Source of the DNA: Mycobacterium bohemicum DSM 44277
GTDB lineage: Bacteria; Actinomycetota; Actinomycetes; Mycobacteriales; Mycobacteriaceae
Direction: 5' to 3'
DNA: 64,000 nucleotides
Assembly (NCBI RefSeq): GCF_001053185.1
Contig: NZ_CSTD01000003.1
Span: forward strand, 487,006 to 551,005
The position numbers were made by a program, and so were the translations under genes. Shown piece by piece: positions 7,678-16,884 of the stretch. The notes beneath the pieces are model-generated. The model was not told the DNA's origin and did not search any database. It was given only the letters and a program-made list of their open reading frames with translations. Within the stretch, counting starts at the first letter, position 1. Every line of letters starts with the position of its first letter.

Positions 7678-8793
7678 TCAGTGGTCGTGGATGATCACCC
7701 CGCGAATATTGCGGCCGGCGAGCATGTCGTCGTAGGCCTCATTGATGTCGTCGAGCTTGTACTCGGTGGTGACGGTTTCGTCGAGCAACAGCTTGCCGCT
7801 TCGGTAGAGGCTGATGAGTCGCGGGATGTCGGACCGCGGGTTGGCTTCGCCGTACAGGCTGCCCAGGAGGCGTTTTTGGAACAGTGTGAACAACGTAAGC
7901 GGCAGCGTCGGCGTCACGTCGGACATCGATGCCAGGGCGGTGGCCACCACGGCCCCGCCCTTTCGCACCGCATTCAGCGCGTCGTTGATCATCGCGCCTT
8001 CGAGCAGGCCTGGCGTGAGGATGGCCGAGTCGGCCATGACTCCACGCGTCATCTCGCCAACCAGTTGGGTTGCCTCCTCCATGGAGGTGGCAAAGTGCGT
8101 GGCTCCGAATTGGAACGCTTTGTCGCGCTTGCTCGGCTCAATATCGACGACGACGATGTGCTCTGCACCCGCCAGCCGCGCGCCCTGAATGGCACCGCTG
8201 CCGATCCCTCCGCAGCCAACCACGAGCACCACGTCGCCGGGACTGACGCTGGCGGTATTGACGGCCGAACCCCAGCCGGTGGTGACGCCGCAGCCGAGCA
8301 GACAGGCGCGCGATAGTGGCACATCGTTGTCGATCTTCACCACCGAGGCTTCCGACAACACGCCCCACTGCGCGAAACTGCCGACGCCTGAGAGGGCTCC
8401 GATGCCCCGTCCTCTGGCTCGGCGCCGGAAGGTGCCGTCGGCCTGGACTCCCGCCAGGATGATCGCCCCGTAATCGCAGAGGTTTTGACGACCCGTGGCG
8501 CACCAGCGGCAGCGACCGCACGCCGGCAGGAAGGAGGTGACCACATGGTCTCCCACCGCTATGTCGCGCACTCCCGGACCGACCTCGTGGACGATGCCCG
8601 CCCCTTCGTGTCCACCGATCAAGGGAAAACTCACCCCGAACATGTCGCCGGTGCGGATGTGGTGGTCGGAATGGCACAGACCGGTGGCTTCGAACTCGAC
8701 GAGTAACTCGCCTTCCTGCGGCGGGTCGAGTTCGATCTCCTCCACCGACCACTTCTCGTTCAGCCCCCACAGAACTGCTCCCTTGGTCTTCAC
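7678..8793 (-). CDS. NDMA-dependent-type zinc alcohol dehydrogenase
   Basis: A 371-residue medium-chain dehydrogenase. It starts at GTG 8793, overlapping the ferredoxin stop by 4 bp (GTGA). Catalytic zinc ligands are C40 (GLCHSDHH) and H62-E63 (GGHEGAG); the structural zinc loop is CGRCRWCATGRQNLC; the Rossmann motif is VVGCGGIGSGAIQGA. Sequence style and length match the actinobacterial NDMA-dependent (nicotinoprotein, mycofactocin-linked) group, in which the bound cofactor is recycled by an external carrier. It probably oxidises an alcohol intermediate that the aldehyde dehydrogenase of the cluster then processes. Confidence 0.88.
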   Translation of the reverse strand: MKTKGAVLWGLNEKWSVEEIELDPPQEGELLVEFEATGLCHSDHHIRTGDMFGVSFPLIGGHEGAGIVHEVGPGVRDIAVGDHVVTSFLPACGRCRWCATGRQNLCDYGAIILAGVQADGTFRRRARGRGIGALSGVGSFAQWGVLSEASVVKIDNDVPLSRACLLGCGVTTGWGSAVNTASVSPGDVVLVVGCGGIGSGAIQGARLAGAEHIVVVDIEPSKRDKAFQFGATHFATSMEEATQLVGEMTRGVMADSAILTPGLLEGAMINDALNAVRKGGAVVATALASMSDVTPTLPLTLFTLFQKRLLGSLYGEANPRSDIPRLISLYRSGKLLLDETVTTEYKLDDINEAYDDMLAGRNIRGVIIHDH

Positions 8794-8990
8794 GGCGACT
8801 CCTTGACGATGTGTATGGCACGCTCGGGGCAGTTGGCGATTGCGTTGTGTGCCCGTTCTTCCCATTCGGGGGGAATATCTTCTACGGTGACGAAAGCGAT
8901 CCCTTCGTCGTCGATGTCGAACAGTTCGGGATACGTTGCGTAACAACGGCTGTGGCCTTGGCACGCCTCCCTCTCGACATGAAGTTTCAC
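8790..8990 (-). CDS. ferredoxin (3Fe-4S type, P450-associated)
   Basis: A 66-residue ferredoxin starting at GTG 8990. Cysteines are spaced C10-x5-C16 (CQGHSRC) and C54-P (NCPERAI); a His replaces the central Cys, as in 3Fe-4S ferredoxins that deliver electrons to bacterial P450s. It is sandwiched between the CoA-transferase (stop 5 bp upstream) and the alcohol dehydrogenase (4-bp overlap), so the three are translationally coupled. The likely partner is the P450 at 12616, under the same predicted operator. Confidence 0.9.
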   Translation of the reverse strand: MKLHVEREACQGHSRCYATYPELFDIDDEGIAFVTVEDIPPEWEERAHNAIANCPERAIHIVKESP

Positions 8991-8995
8991 GCTGT

Positions 8996-11344
8996 CTAGT
9001 CCAATCCGCCCGGTCTGGTCCCGATGACTCCTTTTTCTGCCAACGCTGCAATCGATGCGGCGTCGAGGCCGAGTAGGTCGCCGAGGATGGTTGCGTTGTG
9101 CTGCCCCAACGTCGGAGCCGTTGACCGATACCACGTGTCAACGCTGCGGTACTTGAAGGGAATCGCCGGCACGTGATGTGTTCCCACGATGGGATGATCG
9201 AGGCATTCGAAAAAGCCTCGTGCCGTCAGCTGAGGGTGCATCGAACCTGTCCTGGCGTCAGCCAAATCCGCAGCCGGAATGCCATGCTGAACGAGTAACT
9301 CTGCGGCGGCCGAGGAATCGTGCTGGCCGGCCCATTGCTCGAGATGCTTATCGATCACATCGTGTGCCCGCACGCGCCCTTCGTGGGTGTCCAACGCGGG
9401 GTCATTCGCCCAATCCGGTTCACACAGAGCCGACTTCAGCAGACGCCACTGCTCGTCCGTGGCGACCGAGATCGCCAGCCACCGCTCGGTCCCCGCGCAC
9501 GGATAGAGCCCTTGCGGGGCGGCGTCGCGGCTGCGATTTCCCGACCGCGATATCAGGTTCCCGTAGGCGGTGAACTCGACAACCTGCTCGGCGGCTGCGT
9601 TGAGCGCGGACTCGACCATCGATACTTCGATGAGTGACCCCTGGCCGGTCTCGTCGCGGCGCCGGAGACCGGCGAGCATGGCGAACGCGGAATGCATTCC
9701 TGCCAGTGGGTCACAGGGACCGCGGGGGATCCGGGGCTGGTCGTACTCGTGGCCGGTCACCCACGCCATCCCGGTCATCTGTTCCATCGTTTGCGCGAAA
9801 CCCACATTATTGCGCCATGGCCCGTCGAGCCCGAACGCAGGCATACGGACCAGCACGATTCGAGAGTTCTGCTCACTGACGGCCTCCCACGTGATGGCGA
9901 AATTGTCGAACACGCGGGGGGAGAAGTTCTCGACCAGAATGTCCGAGCATTTCACGAGGCCGAACAGCAGCTCTCGCCCTTCGGGCGAGGACAGATCGAG
10001 GGTGAGCCCCCGCTTGTTGGCGTTGGTCGCCAGGTACATCCCCGACCGCTCCCACCACTGAGGCTGAGCGGCGAACGCCGCGGCCGCCATCCGTGCGCCG
10101 TCAGGGTGGTCCGTCGACTCCAGGTGAATGACCTCAGCGCCGAGTGCGGCGAGGATGTGGGTGGAGGAGGGGCCGGCCCACCAGGCTGTCGCGTCGAGAA
10201 TTCGTATGCCCTCCAGCGGAAGTCGCGGTGCGCGGTCGGCGGCGGTCGCAATCCTGTTGTGGGCGGGTACTTCTGTCATTTCGCCGAGCGGGGGAGCACC
10301 GGCGGTGGGGGAGGGGCGTCGGCCATCGATTCGGTAGGGCGCCAACGGGTGGGTGAAGCTTCCGTCGAGATACGTGCCCCACACGCCGCGCGCCGAGAAC
10401 TGGGGGTGGTCCAACACGGTCTGGCCATTGTTGACCGGTGAGACGGGGATCCGCAGATCGGAGGCCAACGCGACGATCTCGTCCGTGCGGCGCTGCGTCG
10501 TCCATTCCCGCACAGTCCGATTCCAATCCTCCCGGCGTTCCCAGCGCGTCGTCGCGAGTGCCCACGCCGGGTCCTCGTCGAGCAGGTCAAGCCGGCCGAT
10601 CATCGCCAGGAACGACTCGAATTGCTGGCGGGTATTGGTGTTGAAGCCCACCCATCCGTCCGCGGTCGGTTCGATGGAAGGGATTTCGACCTGTCGGGCC
10701 GGCAGGGTCAAAGGGGGACGACCGGCCAGCTCGTGGTAGAGGTCGGCGAATCCGCTGGCGCTGAGGTGACACGCCTCCAACAACGAGCAGTCGACGATTT
10801 CGCCTTGTCCGCCGAGTTGGGCCCGACGCAGTGCGCCAAGCGCCCCGACGGCGGCATAACTGGCCATGACCCATTCGAAGACTCGACCACCCGCTTGAAT
10901 GGGCGGTTGGTCCGGACGGCCACGCAACGCCAGGGTTCCGCTCTCGGCCTGGATCGTGAACTCCGTTGAGGGTCGGTCCCGGTACGGCCCGGTCAACCCG
11001 TACGGAGACAACGCCACGATCACCAGGTGTGGCGCACGCGCTAGGAGGGCCTCGCGGTCGAGTGCCCCGGGGCCGAGGGAATCGACGAACACATCGGCGG
11101 AAACGATCAATGGCTCGAGGTCGGTCAGCGAAGTGCCAACGACTGAACGCTTGCCGGCGTTCAAGAATTTGAACAGCGCGCCGCCATCGCTTCGATCGCC
11201 GAACGTTCTGCGGCGGAACGGGTCTCCGTCGGGGGCCTCTACTTTTATGACCTCCGCTCCGAGGTCGGCGAACAGCTTGGTGCAGTACGGACCGGCGATT
11301 TCCGTCGCCCACTCGACAACACGAACCCCACGAAGAGTGTTCAT
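8996..11344 (-). CDS. double-domain family III CoA-transferase (CaiB/BaiF)
   Basis: The 782-residue protein contains two CaiB/BaiF units. The first (residues 1 to about 360) begins LRGVRVVEWATEIAGPYCTK and has the CoA-binding start DLGAEVIKVE; the second (about 375-782) begins LEGIRILDATAWWAGPSS and has ALGAEVIHLE. Enzymes of this family move CoA between carboxylic acids. Most have one domain of about 400 residues, so this is a tandem fusion, which could replace a homodimer. It is the first gene of the minus operon and lies 165 bp from predicted operator A. Confidence 0.85.
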   Translation of the reverse strand: MNTLRGVRVVEWATEIAGPYCTKLFADLGAEVIKVEAPDGDPFRRRTFGDRSDGGALFKFLNAGKRSVVGTSLTDLEPLIVSADVFVDSLGPGALDREALLARAPHLVIVALSPYGLTGPYRDRPSTEFTIQAESGTLALRGRPDQPPIQAGGRVFEWVMASYAAVGALGALRRAQLGGQGEIVDCSLLEACHLSASGFADLYHELAGRPPLTLPARQVEIPSIEPTADGWVGFNTNTRQQFESFLAMIGRLDLLDEDPAWALATTRWERREDWNRTVREWTTQRRTDEIVALASDLRIPVSPVNNGQTVLDHPQFSARGVWGTYLDGSFTHPLAPYRIDGRRPSPTAGAPPLGEMTEVPAHNRIATAADRAPRLPLEGIRILDATAWWAGPSSTHILAALGAEVIHLESTDHPDGARMAAAAFAAQPQWWERSGMYLATNANKRGLTLDLSSPEGRELLFGLVKCSDILVENFSPRVFDNFAITWEAVSEQNSRIVLVRMPAFGLDGPWRNNVGFAQTMEQMTGMAWVTGHEYDQPRIPRGPCDPLAGMHSAFAMLAGLRRRDETGQGSLIEVSMVESALNAAAEQVVEFTAYGNLISRSGNRSRDAAPQGLYPCAGTERWLAISVATDEQWRLLKSALCEPDWANDPALDTHEGRVRAHDVIDKHLEQWAGQHDSSAAAELLVQHGIPAADLADARTGSMHPQLTARGFFECLDHPIVGTHHVPAIPFKYRSVDTWYRSTAPTLGQHNATILGDLLGLDAASIAALAEKGVIGTRPGGLD

Positions 11345-11508
11345 CGCCTTGTGACTTTCCGCGTCAAGGTTGTCGGAAGTGAGTTACCCGCGACGATGAG
11401 TGCACACACGCCACTTCTGTCCTCACGCTCGCGCCTATCGAGCAGGGTTTCTTGCATCCGCATGGTTGCGGCTTGGCTGGCAACGACGCTAGCGACGGGA
11501 AAGCCAGA

Positions 11509-11529
11509 GTGTCAAGTGCGACTCGATAA
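11509..11529. promoter_or_regulatory. probable TetR operator A
   Basis: The site contains GTCAAGTGCGACTCGATAA, an imperfect palindrome. The reverse complement of site B matches it at 18 of 21 positions. It lies 165 bp upstream of the double CoA-transferase start and just past the end of the TetR gene. The rest of the 215-bp gap shows nothing else recognisable. Confidence 0.7.
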
Positions 11530-11559
11530 GTATGTCCGAGGTCGAGTTCGTCCGAGCTT

Positions 11560-12249
11560 CTAGTCGGCCGCACGCACCTTCGAGGCCCGCTGAACCCGAC
11601 CGCCTCGCTTGGCCGGCGGGTTCGCGGTCGATGTGCTTACGCCCTTGGCGAGGATCTGCGAACCAAGTTCGATCTGCGCGCGGATGTCCGACTCGCCCGT
11701 ACCGAACCAGCGTGGTCCGAGGCTCGTTGTGAAGATGATGAAGTTAGCCAGCAGCTCGGCGAACAGGTCGGCGTCGACGTCGGCCCTGATCTGGCCCGCG
11801 GCTTGGTAGTGGCGAACGCCTTCGGCAATGACGGCCGTACGGCGTGCGTGATTGGGTTGGAGCACCCGCAGCGAGAAGTCCGGATCCGACAAGGCCCGAC
11901 CGGAAATGTCCCAGCCGGGAACACCGCTGTCCCGGTCGTCGAGCCTTAACCTCGCGAAGAACAGCTGCTCGATATAGTCCTCGAAGCGCGCGGGCAGGGC
12001 CGCCACGACTTGCTCCTCGGCTTCACTGACGAGATCCGCGATCTGTCGAGAAACGACCTGCTCGAAGATGCCTCGCTTGTCCCCGAAGTAGTGGAACAGC
12101 ATTGCTTCCGAGCAGTCGGCGCGACGGGCGATCTCCTTCGTCGCCGCGGCCGCGTATCCCGCTTCCGCAAACACCTCAGCAGCCGCTTCGAGGAGGGCCC
12201 GTTGTTTGCCATCCTTGTCGCGAACTCGCCGCCGCGCGCCTGTAGTCAT
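11560..12249 (-). CDS. TetR family transcriptional regulator
   Basis: A 229-residue regulator starting at ATG 12249. The N-terminal helix-turn-helix is clear (LLEAAAEVFAEAGYAAAAT, then KEIARRADCSEAMLFHYFG) and the C-terminal ligand-binding helices follow (ALSDPDFSLRVLQPNHARR). The gene sits between the minus CoA-transferase operon and the plus P450 operon. Three closely matching palindromes occur in the gaps on both sides and before the amidohydrolase, so it probably represses all these genes and itself until a pathway intermediate, perhaps a CoA thioester, binds. Confidence 0.9.
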   Translation of the reverse strand: MTTGARRRVRDKDGKQRALLEAAAEVFAEAGYAAAATKEIARRADCSEAMLFHYFGDKRGIFEQVVSRQIADLVSEAEEQVVAALPARFEDYIEQLFFARLRLDDRDSGVPGWDISGRALSDPDFSLRVLQPNHARRTAVIAEGVRHYQAAGQIRADVDADLFAELLANFIIFTTSLGPRWFGTGESDIRAQIELGSQILAKGVSTSTANPPAKRGGRVQRASKVRAAD

Positions 12250-12385
12250 CACACATACTTTAGCGAGCACTCGTCGGCTGACGGGAAGCTCGCACGCGTG
12301 CTTCCTTCGCCACCCCGGGCTTTTCGGCCTCATCCTCTTTGTTTGCGCGCAATGCGGCGCGCTGATCGTGAGCTGACTCGGGCGG

Positions 12386-12406
12386 TTATCGAGTCCGACT
12401 TGACTC
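12386..12406. promoter_or_regulatory. probable TetR operator B
   Basis: The segment TTATCGAGTCCGACTTGAC lies in the 366-bp gap between the divergent TetR and P450 genes and could control both. On the opposite strand it matches operator A at 18 of 21 positions. No other feature was recognised in 12250-12615, apart from the purine-rich GGAAAGGA just before the P450 start. Confidence 0.72.
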
Positions 12407-12615
12407 CGCGTAGCCGACGATTTACTGTGCTGCCAAAGCAAATTTCGGCGTGTGTGAGAAATCCGAGGGCCGACGCAGATGGCACATGGACCGTGGCACG
12501 TTTGCGGTGTTGCCGGAATGTGGACGGGCCCTCGGTGGGGGCTGTCTGTCCAGGCCGATCGCTGGCGTAGTCCCGAGGTCGGCATGCCCGCGCCCGAGGG
12601 CGGAAAGGACTACCC

Positions 12616-13842
12616 ATGGTGAGCAAATCACCGGAGGAACACGCCCGGAACCTCGACCTTCGTCACGAGGATTTCAACGATCAAGAATTCCTCTACGAGG
12701 TTTACGCGGTGATGCGGGAGAACGGACCGTTCAGTCACCAGGAAGTCCCGTTCTTGGGTCCTACGCCGGGGGGCGCCTGGGTCGCCACTCGCTACGACGA
12801 CTGTTACGAGATCCTGCGTGACTGGCGCAGCTTCTCCAGCAAGCCCGTGGGGCTGGAGGGCAACCCGATGTCATTTGGAGACATCGTGATCACCTTGGAT
12901 CCGCCACGGCAGCAACAGCTTCGCAAGGTTCTCAACCCGTATTTCTCGCCGGGCCGGATGAAGGAGCTGGAGCCCCAGGTGCGCGCGGTCACCGATGGGT
13001 TGATCGACAACTTCATCGAGTTGGGCCGCGGCGATCTCGCGGACGTTGCATGGCAGCAACCTGGGATCGTGTTCTTCCGGTACCTACTCGGCATGCCCGT
13101 GGAGGACGTGCCGCTCTACATCGAGACAGCCGACCTCGCGATCAATGGTGAGAGCGAAGAGGTCCGAAACGGGTCGATGACGAACCTCTATGTCCGCGTG
13201 CGCGAGGAGATCGACAAGCGTCGTGGTGAACCGCCACGCGATGACCTGATCGATGTCTTGCTCGCCGCCGAGATCGACGGTGAGAAATTGAGCTTCGACG
13301 ACGTTGTCGCGAATGTGATGCTGTTGGTGCAAGCCGGGCTCGAAACAACCTCTAGTGCAATGTCGTTCGCCTTCTTCCATCTAGGCACGCATGCTTCGGA
13401 GCGCGACAGACTCGTACGCGATGCCGAGTTGATGCCCACGGCGATAGAGGAATTCATCCGGTTCGCCGGTTCGGTCCACGGGCTGCATCGCTCGGTGGCG
13501 AAAGACGTTGAGCTAAGCGGCCAGAAGTTCTGTCCCGGCGAGACGGTCGTCGTGAACTATGCGGCCGCCAACCGCGACGCGCGCGAGTTCGACGAGCCCA
13601 ACACGTGCATGCTCGATCGACAGACAAATCGCCACCTCGGATTCGGAGCCGGCGTCCATCGCTGTCTGGGCTCCAATCTCGCCCGACTCGAGTTTCGGGT
13701 GGGTGTCCAACAGACCCTGAATCGGATACCCGACTACGCCATCCCCCCTGGGGCAAAAGTTGATTTTCACGGGAACTCGGTCACTCGGGGCTACCGCGCC
13801 CTGCCGGTCGTCTTTACCCCTGGTGCCCGCGTCGGCCGGTGA
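12616..13842 (+). CDS. cytochrome P450
   Basis: A 408-residue soluble bacterial P450. Visible signatures are the I-helix AGLETTSSA, the ExxR helix (EEFIR) and the haem-binding loop FGAGVHRCLG with C350 as thiolate ligand. ATG at 12616 follows a GGAAAGGA site. It would hydroxylate the pathway substrate with electrons from a ferredoxin, plausibly the 3Fe-4S ferredoxin of the divergent operon. The predicted TetR operator B lies in its promoter. Membership in a CYP subfamily cannot be settled here. Confidence 0.93.
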   Translation: MVSKSPEEHARNLDLRHEDFNDQEFLYEVYAVMRENGPFSHQEVPFLGPTPGGAWVATRYDDCYEILRDWRSFSSKPVGLEGNPMSFGDIVITLDPPRQQQLRKVLNPYFSPGRMKELEPQVRAVTDGLIDNFIELGRGDLADVAWQQPGIVFFRYLLGMPVEDVPLYIETADLAINGESEEVRNGSMTNLYVRVREEIDKRRGEPPRDDLIDVLLAAEIDGEKLSFDDVVANVMLLVQAGLETTSSAMSFAFFHLGTHASERDRLVRDAELMPTAIEEFIRFAGSVHGLHRSVAKDVELSGQKFCPGETVVVNYAAANRDAREFDEPNTCMLDRQTNRHLGFGAGVHRCLGSNLARLEFRVGVQQTLNRIPDYAIPPGAKVDFHGNSVTRGYRALPVVFTPGARVGR

Positions 13843-13916
13843 GGGGGCGGCGGATAACCGCCCATATCGGCTTGCGGCCAGCGCAATAGCAGATCTCCAG
13901 GTGCGGCTCGACCAAG

Positions 13917-13937
13917 TTATCAAGTGCTACTTGACAA
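13917..13937. promoter_or_regulatory. probable TetR operator C
   Basis: This is the most symmetric copy: half-sites TTATCAAGT and ACTTGACAA separated by GCT. It lies 136 bp before the amidohydrolase start, in the 230-bp gap after the P450, and suggests that the amidohydrolase-ALDH-CoA-transferase genes have their own regulated promoter. Confidence 0.75.
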
Positions 13938-14072
13938 CGCGCCAGAGCCGCTCCTAGCATCAGGTCAGCCGGTAATCGGTATCCGTCTTGCGCGACGACG
14001 CCCTCATTGCTGCACCCGTTGCCCACTCGCCAGGCCCGACGAAAACCGGTTCGGTGAAACCAGGGAGGAACC

Positions 14073-15278
14073 GTGGACAAGCAAGATCTTCAATGGATGA
14101 TCTCCGTCGACGACCACATCATCGAGCCGCCGAACCTATGGGTCGACCGCGCGTCGGCCGCCGACCGCGATCGAGTGCCACACGTCGAGCGCATCGACGG
14201 CGTCGATACCTGGATCTACGACCAAGCGCGCGCCTCGGTGCTCGGCATCTTGGTCGCGGCTCACCAGAGGCCCGCCGAGTACTCCCCGCTCCCAGTCAAT
14301 TACGACGAGATGCCCCGCGCGTACTTCGACCCGGTGGCCCGCATCCCCGACATGGACGAGGATCATGTGATCGCGGGATTGAACTTTCCGTTCTTCCCCC
14401 GGTTCTGTGGTCAGATGTTCGCGCACCTCGGTGACCGCGATCTGGGTCTCAAGTGCGTGCGGGCGTACAACGACTTCGTCATCGATGAGTGGTGCGCGGC
14501 GGCGCCCGGTCGCTACATCCCGATGGTCATCGTCCCGTTGTGGGATACCCGTTTGGCCGTCGAGGAGACGCTACGGTGCGCCGGCAAGGGCGCCAAAGCC
14601 ATTGCCTTCTCGGAGAATCTGCACCCGTTGGGATTTCCGTCCATCCACTCGGGGGCATGGGACGATTTCTTCGCGGTGGTGAACGAGACGAAGATGCCGC
14701 TGTGCACGCACATCGGATCGTCGTCGGTCAGTCCGACCACGTCGCCCGACGCGCCTTTCGGGGTTCAGGCGGTCAACATCAACCTCAATCTGGCGAACTC
14801 GACCACCGATTGGCTGTTCTCGGGCAAGCTGCAGAAGTACCCCGACCTGAAGATCGTGCTGGCCGAGGGCGGCATCGGCTGGATCCCCTACCTCATCGAG
14901 CGTGCAGAGCATGTCGCCGCCGACTACCAATACCTGCGCGCCAACAACTGGTCGGTTGATCCGGCCACGATGCGCTTGACCCCCGTACCCACCGACCCCG
15001 ACATTTTTCCGGAGTCACCGCGCCGGCTTTTCCGCGAACACATGTACGGCTGCTTCATCGAGGACGACTTCGGGGCGGCGAATCTGGACTCGATCGGTGT
15101 CGACAACGTGATGATCGAGACGGATTATCCGCATACCGACAGCCTCTGGCCCAACTCCCTTCAGGCCGCTCACAAGGCACTCGACGGCCGGTCCGACCTT
15201 GACAAGTACAAAGTGCTGCAGGGTAATGCGCGCCGGGTCTTCGACTTTGAGCCCGCCCCATATCCGACGCCGACGTAG
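14073..15278 (+). CDS. amidohydrolase family 2 (TIM-barrel) protein
   Basis: This 401-residue protein starts at GTG 14073 behind AGGGAGGAA. It has the amidohydrolase-2 pattern SVDDHIIEPPNLW at the N-terminus, TIGSS-like CTHIGSS in the middle, and ETDYPHTDSLWP near the end, which supplies a metal-binding Asp. Related proteins are decarboxylases or hydrolases of carboxylated or cyclic compounds, and many occur in mycobacterial degradation clusters. It is followed 15 bp later by the aldehyde dehydrogenase. Confidence 0.85.
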   Translation: MDKQDLQWMISVDDHIIEPPNLWVDRASAADRDRVPHVERIDGVDTWIYDQARASVLGILVAAHQRPAEYSPLPVNYDEMPRAYFDPVARIPDMDEDHVIAGLNFPFFPRFCGQMFAHLGDRDLGLKCVRAYNDFVIDEWCAAAPGRYIPMVIVPLWDTRLAVEETLRCAGKGAKAIAFSENLHPLGFPSIHSGAWDDFFAVVNETKMPLCTHIGSSSVSPTTSPDAPFGVQAVNINLNLANSTTDWLFSGKLQKYPDLKIVLAEGGIGWIPYLIERAEHVAADYQYLRANNWSVDPATMRLTPVPTDPDIFPESPRRLFREHMYGCFIEDDFGAANLDSIGVDNVMIETDYPHTDSLWPNSLQAAHKALDGRSDLDKYKVLQGNARRVFDFEPAPYPTPT

Positions 15279-15293
15279 TCAACGGCGATTCGT

Positions 15294-16820
15294 ATGATGC
15301 GGGAGTACCAGAGCTTCGTCGACGGTAAGTGGTTGAGCGACAACGCCGTCGGCACCATCGACGTCATCGATCCGGCGACCGAGGAGTTGATCGGCCGAGT
15401 CGTCGACGGTGGACCAAAGCAGGCGGCCATGGCGATCGAGGCTGCCAGGCGGGCTTTCGACGAAGGTCCGTGGCCGTGGATGTCGGTCCGGCAGCGGGGC
15501 AAGATCATCAAGCGGTTCGCTGACATTCTCGATGAGCGCAAGGCGGAACTTCGCGAGCTTGTCGTCGCCGAGATCGGTTCGACCGCCTTCATCACCGACC
15601 TGATTCAGGTTGGGGGTGCCATCGAGGCGGCCCACTACTACGGCGAGTTCGTCGAACATGATGTGACGTGGGTGGAGACACCGAGCGGGCCCGTGGTGTC
15701 GCCGACCGGCCTGGGTGGCGTGACGGTGGTCCGCGAGCCGGTCGGGGTGGTGGGAGTCATCACGCCGTTCAACTTTCCGTTCTCGATCAACATTCAGAAG
15801 TGCCTGGCCGCCTTGGCCGTCGGCTGCACTGTGGTGCTCAAGCCCCACCCGTGGACCCCGATGAACGCCTTGGAGCTGGCCAAGGTCGGCGAGGAAGCGG
15901 GCCTCCCGCCCGGTGTGTTCAACGTCGTTGTGGGCGGTGCCGACGTGGGAGAGGAGCTATGTACGCACCGCGGCGTCGACATGATCGGATTCACCGGTTC
16001 GACCGCGACCGGTCGACGCATTCGTGAACTGTCTGCCGCCACGATGAAACGTGCTCAGCTGGAACTCGGCGGCAAAAGCGCGCACATCGTGCTCGACGAT
16101 GTCACCGAAAGTGACGTCGCCGGAATAGGGTTCGGGCAGGTGCTGATGCATGCCGGACAGGCCTGCACGGTCACATCGCGACTTCTCCTGCCCGAGCACC
16201 TGCTCGAGGCGTATGTCGATGGCGTGAAAGCCATGGCTCCGATAATCACCGTGGGGGATCCGCGTGATCCCGCCACTGTCGTCGGGCCGCTCATCAGGGA
16301 TCAGCAGCGGCAACGAGTTGAGTCGGTCGTTTCGTCGGGCCTAGAGGAAGGCGCGCACCTGGTGGTGGGCGGCAAACGTCCCGAACATCTCGAACGCGGC
16401 TTCTACTACGAGCCGACGGCATTTGTCGACTGCCGCAGCGACATGCGCTTATGCCAGGACGAGGTGTTCGGGCCTGTGCTGGCAGTGATGACCTATCGCT
16501 CCGAAGAGGAAGCGATCCGCGTCGCGAACGACTCCATCTATGGTCTGGCAGGTCTGGTGATGACCCGCAACGCCGCAAAGGGTTTCAACGTCGCCAGGCA
16601 GATTCGAACGGGCACCATCATGGTGCAGACTCTCGGGCCCGCTGCCGACCTCGGCGCCAATCCGGGTGGCGGGCAGGGTCCCGGCTGGTCCCTGCCGGCG
16701 CGCGGCATGTTCAACGGCGGGGGACCGTTCGGCGGATTCAAACAAAGTGGACTCGGACGTGAGCAGGGGCGTTGGGGCTTTGAGGAATACACCGAGCTGA
16801 AATCAATCACCATGATGTAG
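15294..16820 (+). CDS. aldehyde dehydrogenase family protein
   Basis: A 508-residue NAD(P)-dependent aldehyde dehydrogenase. The catalytic nucleophile is C291 (HAGQACTVTSR), the general base lies in LELGGKSAH, and the cofactor site is preceded by GVITPFNFPFS. Two adjacent ATGs (15294, 15297) are possible starts, without a strong ribosome site, suggesting coupling to the amidohydrolase. It probably oxidises the aldehyde formed by the NDMA-type alcohol dehydrogenase to the acid, which the CoA-transferases activate. Confidence 0.93.
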   Translation: MMREYQSFVDGKWLSDNAVGTIDVIDPATEELIGRVVDGGPKQAAMAIEAARRAFDEGPWPWMSVRQRGKIIKRFADILDERKAELRELVVAEIGSTAFITDLIQVGGAIEAAHYYGEFVEHDVTWVETPSGPVVSPTGLGGVTVVREPVGVVGVITPFNFPFSINIQKCLAALAVGCTVVLKPHPWTPMNALELAKVGEEAGLPPGVFNVVVGGADVGEELCTHRGVDMIGFTGSTATGRRIRELSAATMKRAQLELGGKSAHIVLDDVTESDVAGIGFGQVLMHAGQACTVTSRLLLPEHLLEAYVDGVKAMAPIITVGDPRDPATVVGPLIRDQQRQRVESVVSSGLEEGAHLVVGGKRPEHLERGFYYEPTAFVDCRSDMRLCQDEVFGPVLAVMTYRSEEEAIRVANDSIYGLAGLVMTRNAAKGFNVARQIRTGTIMVQTLGPAADLGANPGGGQGPGWSLPARGMFNGGGPFGGFKQSGLGREQGRWGFEEYTELKSITMM

Positions 16821-16884
16821 CGGGGCACTGCACGCGGCGTGGGGCGGGGCGGTTAAGGGACTTGGGGGCTGGAAGGGTCGCGTC

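Noticed and set aside
7678..9141. Longer alcohol dehydrogenase starting at 9141
   Set aside because: The extra N-terminus is the ferredoxin gene read in another frame; GTG 8793 gives the normal family start.
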